Below the pieces are notes generated by a model. That model made no database searches and was not told where the DNA came from. It was given only the letters and a program-made list of their open reading frames with translations. A stretch of 11,048 nucleotides of DNA, taken from assembly GCA_003647035.1 (NCBI GenBank), contig QMMB01000058.1, positions 1-11,048 of the forward strand, written 5' to 3'. The stretch comes from Deltaproteobacteria bacterium (lineage in GTDB: Bacteria; Myxococcota_A; Polyangia; Polyangiales; Houyiibacteriaceae). The position numbers were made by a program, and so were the translations under genes. Each line of letters opens with the position of its first letter. Position 1 is the first letter of the stretch. Shown here piece after piece: positions 6,538-11,048 of the stretch.

Positions 6538-7101
6538 ATGCGCATCGCTCCTACCATCGTCTTCGGATGCCTCGTGTGCGTGGGACTCGGCTGCGGACGC
6601 GGCAAGGAACAAGCCGTCGTCATCAATCCTAGCAGCATGCCCATGAGCCCCACCTCCGTTCCAGGCGATCCGTTCGGCTCGGCAAGCCCTGCGTACGCCA
6701 GGCTGGTCGAGGTCGTGAACGCCGCGAACGCCGCGAAGTGGAACGGCGCACTCGAAGACTTCGCGCCGTGGCTCGAAGAGCAAACCACCGCCGTCGAGCG
6801 GGCTCTCGCCCTGTTGAAGGCAATCCGCATTGGGCCGCTCGATGTCTACTCGGTGGCGAACGGGCGGATCGCAATCGTCTATGATCAGATCGCCGTTGCA
6901 CTCACCGAAGCGTCACGGCTCGCCAAGGCGGAAGGACTCGACGCGGACTGGAAAGACCAGGAGGCACGTGTGTGGGCCCAGTCCAACTCGTTCTGGAGAC
7001 GCTGCGCACGCGGCTGCAGCACGGGGGGAACGCACCTGGACGCGTGGGACCTCCGATGCCAGGCCGGGCAAGCACATAGCCACGCAAAATTAGACCTTTA
7101 G
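6538..7101 (+). CDS. Small secreted lipoprotein of unknown function
   Basis: The protein has 187 residues. It begins with a typical lipoprotein signal: Arg at 2, a hydrophobic stretch, and a lipobox GLGC with the lipidated Cys at 19. A Pro/Ser/Met-rich spacer follows (about 26-50), then a mostly helical region (about 52-150) rich in Ala, Glu and Leu. The C-terminus holds three Cys (in WRRCARGC and DLRC), which could form disulfides in the periplasm. I recognise no family. It is divergent from the Rieske gene and shares its promoter region, and it lies 54 bp upstream of the steroid-dehydrogenase-like gene on the same strand. That proximity is the only hint of a functional link. The ATG at 6538 is supported by the signal peptide starting directly there. 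Confidence 0.78.
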   Translation: MRIAPTIVFGCLVCVGLGCGRGKEQAVVINPSSMPMSPTSVPGDPFGSASPAYARLVEVVNAANAAKWNGALEDFAPWLEEQTTAVERALALLKAIRIGPLDVYSVANGRIAIVYDQIAVALTEASRLAKAEGLDADWKDQEARVWAQSNSFWRRCARGCSTGGTHLDAWDLRCQAGQAHSHAKLDL

Positions 7102-7118
7102 CCTCGTCTGAAATCGCC

Positions 7119-7147
7119 TCGACAGCCTAAGTGAAACATGTTCTATT
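7119..7147 (+). promoter_or_regulatory. Sigma70-type promoter of the flavoprotein gene
   Basis: TCGACA (7119-7124) is followed after exactly 17 bp by TCTATT (7142-7147). The predicted start of transcription, near 7154, is only a couple of bases before the ATG at 7156. This supports the ATG at 7156 over the one at 7138, which lies upstream of the -10, and implies a leaderless or nearly leaderless mRNA. Confidence 0.55.
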
Positions 7148-7155
7148 TCTTCCCT

Positions 7156-9063
7156 ATGGCGAAAAGGAAGAATTCATTGGCTCCCAAGCCAGCCGAGGCC
7201 CCGTTGGTCGTCACCAAAGCCGACGACGACGCTTGGGACGATGAGGCCGACGTCGTGGTCGTCGGATTTGGCGGCGCGGGGGCGTGCGCCGCGCTCGAGG
7301 CAAGCACCAACGGGGCGCGCGTGCTTGTTCTCGATCGTTTTCATGGCGGCGGCGCGACCGCGATCAGCGGCGGCGTCTTCTACGGTGGCGGCGGTACGCA
7401 CATCCAAACCGAAGCCGGGGTGACCGACGATGCCGAAGAGATGTTTCGCTATCTCTCACTCGAAGTGAAGGGCGTGGTCTCGGAAGAAACGCTTCGTGAC
7501 TTCTGCGAGAAGAGCGTCGACAACCTCACGTGGCTCGAGGAGCAAGGCGTCCCGTTCGAAGCGTCGCTCTGTCCCTACAAGACCAGCTACCCGACCGACG
7601 ACTATTACCTCTACTACTCCGGCAACGAAGGTTTCTCGCCCTACAAGGACGCAGCCAAGCCCGCCCCCCGCGGTCACCGTGCAAAAGGCGCGGGTCTCCC
7701 AGGCGAGAGCTTTTACGAGCCCCTTCGCGAGTCTGCGCACCGTGCGGGCATCCGGGTCGAGTACGAAACCCGCGTCACCCGGCTCGTCATCGACAGCCGT
7801 AACCGAGTCCTCGGGATCGAGTTCCGCCAAATCCAGAAGGGCTTCTGGAGCAAGCTCTACCGGCGGCTCCACCAGGCCGAGATCGCCATCGTCAAGTACC
7901 ACCCAAAGCTCGCCGCGAACCTGCGTGAGCGCTGCTTCAAGATCGAGCGCGACCACTCGGCGGTCAGGCGCGTCCGAGCCGTGAACGGCGTGGTCCTCGC
8001 AGCCGGCGGGTTCATCTACAACCGCGACATGGTGAAAGAGCTCGCCCCGAAATATCGAAGCGGAATGCCTCTCGGTACTACGTCCGACAACGGAAGCGGC
8101 ATCCTGTTGGGGCAGAGCGTGGGCGGTAAAGCCGACCTCATGGACCGCATCTCGGCGTGGCGATTCATCAACCCGCCGGAGGCGTTCGCCAAGGGGATGA
8201 TCATCAATCAGAACGGCGAGCGGTACATCAACGAGTTCATGTACGGCGCAGCCGTGGGCGAGGCGATGGTCGAGCACAATGATGGCGTCGCCATCCTGAT
8301 CATCAACGGTGAGCTCAAGAAGCTCGCCCGCGAACAGTGCAAGCCCGGCAAGGCACAGTGGTTCCAACGGGCGCCGGCGCTCCTCAACCTGTGGTTCAAC
8401 AGCAAAGAAGCCAAGTCGGTCGAAGAGCTCGCGAAAGTCATCAAGGTCCCCGCGGCGACACTGCGCAAGACCCTCGACGAGTACAACGATGCGGCGGATG
8501 GCAAAGCGACAGACCGCTTCGACAAGGGCACCGACCGGATGCACGCGATGCGCACCGGGCCCTATTTCGCGATCAACGCGGGCATCAAGAGCAAGCGCTT
8601 CCCGTGCCCAACGCTGACGCTTGGCGGGCTCGTCGTCGAGGAGCGCACCGGCCAGGTGAAGGGCGAAGACGGTAGAGTAATTCCGGGCTTGTACGCGGCC
8701 GGACGCAACGCGGTGGGCGTGTGCTCTCGGCAGTACGTGAGCGGCCTGTCGATCGCGGACTGTGTGTACTCCGGCCGTCGTGCCGGCGGTGCGGCCGCCC
8801 GAGGCGAGATGTACGCAGCAAAGGACGTGCCGACCCCGGTGCAGACGCCGCCGATCGAGGCGAAGGCCGGCCAGGAGCTTCCCGTGAGCCATCAAGCTCA
8901 GGTCGCCGACCCGTCGCCCGAAGCACATGAAGGGCCCTCGCGCCGCGCTCGCCGTGACGGGCCGTACCCGCGTCAATCGCTGAACCGAACGATTCGCCGT
9001 CCCGGCGGAACCTCGCGTGTGTCATCGGCGCAGCGGGGGCGGATGCCGAAGCGTGCTCCCTGA
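7156..9063 (+). CDS. FAD-dependent 3-ketosteroid dehydrogenase-like flavoprotein
   Basis: The protein has 635 residues and belongs to the fumarate reductase / 3-ketosteroid dehydrogenase flavoprotein superfamily. The FAD-binding beta-alpha-beta unit is at 35-60 (GFGGAG, with the ribose-binding Asp of VLVLDR near 60), followed by the Gly-rich GGGATAISGG. A second FAD-contact region is GLYAAGR at 511-517. The substrate-side loop reads QYVSGLS with Tyr527 and Ser529; from memory, delta4-(5alpha)-3-ketosteroid dehydrogenases use a Tyr-x-Ser here, whereas delta1-dehydrogenases have YPG. A Tyr at 363 in RYINEFMYG is a possible further active-site residue. I therefore expect dehydrogenation of a 3-ketosteroid A ring, but other alpha,beta-desaturations cannot be excluded. 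Two oddities are a basic insertion at about 226-274 and an Arg/Pro-rich tail from about 552 that looks disordered. An ATG at 7138 would add six residues but lies ahead of the promoter -10. folE follows after 55 bp. Confidence 0.87.
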   Translation: MAKRKNSLAPKPAEAPLVVTKADDDAWDDEADVVVVGFGGAGACAALEASTNGARVLVLDRFHGGGATAISGGVFYGGGGTHIQTEAGVTDDAEEMFRYLSLEVKGVVSEETLRDFCEKSVDNLTWLEEQGVPFEASLCPYKTSYPTDDYYLYYSGNEGFSPYKDAAKPAPRGHRAKGAGLPGESFYEPLRESAHRAGIRVEYETRVTRLVIDSRNRVLGIEFRQIQKGFWSKLYRRLHQAEIAIVKYHPKLAANLRERCFKIERDHSAVRRVRAVNGVVLAAGGFIYNRDMVKELAPKYRSGMPLGTTSDNGSGILLGQSVGGKADLMDRISAWRFINPPEAFAKGMIINQNGERYINEFMYGAAVGEAMVEHNDGVAILIINGELKKLAREQCKPGKAQWFQRAPALLNLWFNSKEAKSVEELAKVIKVPAATLRKTLDEYNDAADGKATDRFDKGTDRMHAMRTGPYFAINAGIKSKRFPCPTLTLGGLVVEERTGQVKGEDGRVIPGLYAAGRNAVGVCSRQYVSGLSIADCVYSGRRAGGAAARGEMYAAKDVPTPVQTPPIEAKAGQELPVSHQAQVADPSPEAHEGPSRRARRDGPYPRQSLNRTIRRPGGTSRVSSAQRGRMPKRAP

Positions 9064-9118
9064 GCCCACGTCGCTGACTTGACGGGCGACTTCGTCGGCC
9101 CAAGGGTGGCCACCTGCC

Positions 9119-9718
9119 ATGACTGACAAAATGAGCGCGCAAGAAGCCGAAGAGTGCGTCCGGAAGCTCCTGGCCTACCTCGGCGACGATCCGGAACGCG
9201 AAGGCCTGAAGGACACGCCCCGTCGCGTTCTCGGCGCGATGCAAGAGCACTTTCGAGGTTACCACGAGGACCCGGAAGCGCATCTGTCTCGAACGTTCAG
9301 CGAGGTCGAAGGGTACGATGAGCTGGTGCTGATCAGTGACATCGAGATTTACAGCCACTGCGAGCACCATGTGGTGCCGTTCGTCGGCAAAGCGCACGTG
9401 GCTTACATTCCCAACGGCAAGGTCGTGGGTCTATCGAAGATCGCGCGCGTCGTGGACACGTTTGCCAAGCGGCTCCAGGTGCAGGAGAAGCTCACTGCGC
9501 AGATCGCCAACGCGATCAACGAGACGCTCTCCCCGCAGGGAACTGCCGTCATCTTGCAATGCCAGCACTTTTGCATGTGCTACCGCGGTGTGCGCAAATC
9601 CGGCTCCTGGACGACGACCAGCCGCTTGACCGGTTGTTTCCTCGAGGACGAAGCGGCACGCATGGAGCTGCTGACCCTGATTGGCATGCACCGTTCGATC
9701 GGTGGCGCCGGCAGCTGA
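9119..9718 (+). CDS. folE: GTP cyclohydrolase I
   Basis: This cytosolic enzyme of 199 residues converts GTP to 7,8-dihydroneopterin triphosphate, the first step of folate (and pterin) synthesis. Family marks in order are EGLKDTPRR at 28-36, the zinc and active-site motif SHCEHH with C81, H83 and H84, GLSKIARVV, QVQEKLT, and the second metal region QHFCM-C-YRGV with H150 and C152, then the T-T-T-S stretch and a conserved Gly. By the E. coli enzyme, C81, H84 and C152 bind zinc. The residues before H150 are Gln-Cys-Gln rather than the more usual Glu/Asp-Ala-x, adding a third Cys close to the metal site. The length is normal for the bacterial form. The first ATG (9119) has AAGGGTGG 9 nt upstream; an ATG at 9131 is an alternative. 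It sits between two steroid-type oxidoreductase genes with no obvious metabolic link. Confidence 0.97.
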   Translation: MTDKMSAQEAEECVRKLLAYLGDDPEREGLKDTPRRVLGAMQEHFRGYHEDPEAHLSRTFSEVEGYDELVLISDIEIYSHCEHHVVPFVGKAHVAYIPNGKVVGLSKIARVVDTFAKRLQVQEKLTAQIANAINETLSPQGTAVILQCQHFCMCYRGVRKSGSWTTTSRLTGCFLEDEAARMELLTLIGMHRSIGGAGS

Positions 9719-9747
9719 GCCGACTCGATCTCGTCCGGGTCTCGGCG

Positions 9748-9753
9748 TAGAGT
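9748..9753 (+). promoter_or_regulatory. Candidate -10 element of the GMC oxidoreductase gene
   Basis: TAGAGT lies 6 nt before the ATG at 9760 in the 41-bp gap after folE. No Shine-Dalgarno sequence is present and the -35 is unclear. Read-through from folE remains possible. Confidence 0.3.
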
Positions 9754-9759
9754 AACCGC

Positions 9760-11048
9760 ATGCGCGGGCAGCACTATGATTGGGTTATCGTCGGGTCGGG
9801 GTTTGGCGGAAGCGTCTCCGCGCACCGTCTAACGCAAAAAGGCTACAAGGTCCTCGTCATAGAGAAGGGGCGGCGCTTCGCTGACGAAGACTTCCCGAAG
9901 ACCAACTGGGACTTGAAGCGGTGGATGTGGAACCCGGCGATCGGTCTCAAGGGTATTTTCCAGATGTCCTTCATGAAGCACATGACCGTGCTGCACGGCG
10001 TTGGAGTGGGCGGCGGCTCGCTCGTGTACGCGAACACCCTGCCCACCCCGAAGTCCGCTTTCTTCCAATCGGGGTCGTGGAGCACCCTTGCGGATTGGGG
10101 GAGCGAGCTCGCTCCCCACTACGCGACGGCGAAGCGAATGCTCGGGGCCACCCCGAATCCCGTCGTGACGCAGGGCGACCACGTCTTGAAGGAGATCGCG
10201 AAAGATCTGGGGCGTGAGGAACACTTCCATCCAACCGAAGTGGCGGTCTACTTCGGCGACGCCAACAAGAAAGTGCCTGACCCTTACTTCGGCGGCGAGG
10301 GACCCGACCGCGTCGGTTGCACGCTCTGCGGCGCGTGCATGACCGGCTGCCGTGTCGGGGCCAAGAACACCCTCGTCAAAAATTACCTTTACCTTGCTGA
10401 GAAAAATGGCGCAGAGGTGCGGCCAGAAACCGAAGTGACCGGCGTGCGGCCTCTCGACGGCGGAGGCTACAGCATTGAAACCCTGCCCACGTTTGAGAAA
10501 GCGGGCGCGAAGGTGTTCACGGCAGATCGCGTGATCCTGGCCGGCGGGGTGATGGGCACGATGCCGCTCCTGTTGCAGATGAAGGAGCAAGCGTCAGGCC
10601 TGCCTCGGCTCTCCGATCGCGTCGGTGATTTCGTTCGCTCGAACAGCGAATCGCTGATCGCCGTCGTCTCGCCGAAAAAGGGCATCAACTTTTCGAAGGG
10701 CGTGGCGATCACGTCCATTCTGCACACCGATGAGCACAGTCACATGGAGCCGGTGCGGTATGGCGCAGGCTCAGGGTTCTTCCGCACGATGCTCGCTCCG
10801 CACTCACCAGGGCCGACCGTCCTCGCGCGCATCTGGGGAGGAATCGTGGCTTTCATGCGTCAGCCGGTTCGCTGGCTACGGGCTCTCTTCGTGAGCGATA
10901 TGGCCAAGCATTCACAGGTCCTGCTCTACATGCGCACGCTCGAGGGCACCCTCCGCATGCGGCTCGGTCGAGAGTGGAGGACTGGCTATCGGCGCGGCCT
11001 CGTGACGCAGGTGGATGATCCGAGCCAGGCGCCCTCCGCCTTCATGGA
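9760..11048 (+). CDS. GMC oxidoreductase, cholesterol-oxidase (ChoD)-like, 3' partial
   Basis: The frame runs from the ATG at 9760 to the right edge without a stop: 429 codons and two bases. Relatives are about 550-580 residues, so roughly three quarters is present and the C-terminal catalytic His region is missing. The FAD dinucleotide-binding motif GSGFGG is at 12-17, with the ribose-binding Glu of LVIEKG following. HGVGVGGGS from 79 is the second FAD loop of the family. C187, C190, C193 and C197 form a C-x2-C-x2-C-x3-C set followed by GAKNTL, a block seen in ChoD-like bacterial members. A further FAD-contact Gly-rich strand is ILAGG at about 258-262. Relatives are annotated as cholesterol oxidases (3beta-hydroxysteroid to 3-ketosteroid), but the true substrate of this subgroup is often unproven. 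No signal peptide is present, so a cytosolic or peripheral membrane location is expected. Confidence 0.9.
   Translation, partial: MRGQHYDWVIVGSGFGGSVSAHRLTQKGYKVLVIEKGRRFADEDFPKTNWDLKRWMWNPAIGLKGIFQMSFMKHMTVLHGVGVGGGSLVYANTLPTPKSAFFQSGSWSTLADWGSELAPHYATAKRMLGATPNPVVTQGDHVLKEIAKDLGREEHFHPTEVAVYFGDANKKVPDPYFGGEGPDRVGCTLCGACMTGCRVGAKNTLVKNYLYLAEKNGAEVRPETEVTGVRPLDGGGYSIETLPTFEKAGAKVFTADRVILAGGVMGTMPLLLQMKEQASGLPRLSDRVGDFVRSNSESLIAVVSPKKGINFSKGVAITSILHTDEHSHMEPVRYGAGSGFFRTMLAPHSPGPTVLARIWGGIVAFMRQPVRWLRALFVSDMAKHSQVLLYMRTLEGTLRMRLGREWRTGYRRGLVTQVDDPSQAPSAFM

Noticed and set aside
7456..8976. Long minus-strand open frame of 506 codons
   Set aside because: It is antisense to the flavoprotein gene, whose FAD motifs are complete. 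The predicted protein is Arg/Asp/Val-rich with no recognisable domain, as expected of a shadow frame in high-GC DNA.
9070..9090. Possible hairpin GTCGC...GCGAC and a TTGACG (9079-9084) upstream of folE
   Set aside because: The stem is 5 bp with no T-run, and no -10 is found 16-18 bp after TTGACG. Neither a terminator nor a promoter can be supported.
9829..10590. Minus-strand open frame of 253 codons
   Set aside because: It lies wholly opposite the GMC oxidoreductase gene, which has intact FAD motifs and the family's Cys block.
1..11048. CRISPR arrays, insertion sequences, phage genes, tRNA or rRNA
   Set aside because: No spaced direct repeats, transposase or integrase motifs, or tRNA-like cloverleaf ends were found while reading the window. 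No gap between genes exceeds 70 bp.

Overview
The window is dense, high-GC bacterial DNA with about twelve protein genes and no RNA gene, CRISPR array or insertion sequence that I can see. Several genes are of the kind common in myxobacteria and related former Deltaproteobacteria: a 7Fe-type ferredoxin with an extended inter-cluster loop, small lipoproteins, a haem lipoprotein, and sterol-active oxidoreductases. I infer Myxococcota or a neighbouring phylum. No marker gene in the window proves this.

Layout. Bases 1-409 hold the end of a membrane protein gene. Bases 476-2245 encode an SLC13/DASS-type permease with two inserted RCK_C (TrkA_C) domains. From 2226 to about 6538 the genes alternate between strands almost without spacers: DoxX-family protein (-), double zinc-ribbon plus membrane HEVGH putative metalloprotease (+), 7Fe ferredoxin (-), lipoprotein with two haem-c motifs (-), alpha/beta hydrolase (+), Rieske oxygenase (-). 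From 6538 onward everything is on the plus strand: a small lipoprotein, a 3-ketosteroid-dehydrogenase-like flavoprotein, GTP cyclohydrolase I (folE), and a cholesterol-oxidase-like GMC oxidoreductase that runs off the right end.

How the genes may work together. Three enzymes in the right half belong to families that act on sterols or 3-ketosteroids: the Rieske oxygenase (KshA / DAF-36-Neverland type), the KstD-like flavoprotein (with the Tyr-x-Ser pattern I associate with the delta4-(5alpha) dehydrogenases) and the ChoD-like GMC oxidoreductase. Together they suggest a steroid ring-oxidation or sterol-modification neighbourhood. The ferredoxin could feed electrons to the Rieske enzyme, but no reductase is visible and the genes do not form one operon. 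folE is probably unrelated housekeeping.

Regulation. Three divergent gene pairs have start codons only 14-37 bp apart, and in each the candidate -10 hexamers for the two strands overlap. Several genes have a -10-like hexamer ending about 6-11 nt before the start codon and no clear Shine-Dalgarno sequence, which suggests leaderless or near-leaderless transcripts. The ferredoxin gene is the clear exception, with a good -35/-10 pair and a GGAGGG ribosome binding site. Three convergent pairs overlap or abut at their 3' ends, with no convincing intrinsic terminator.
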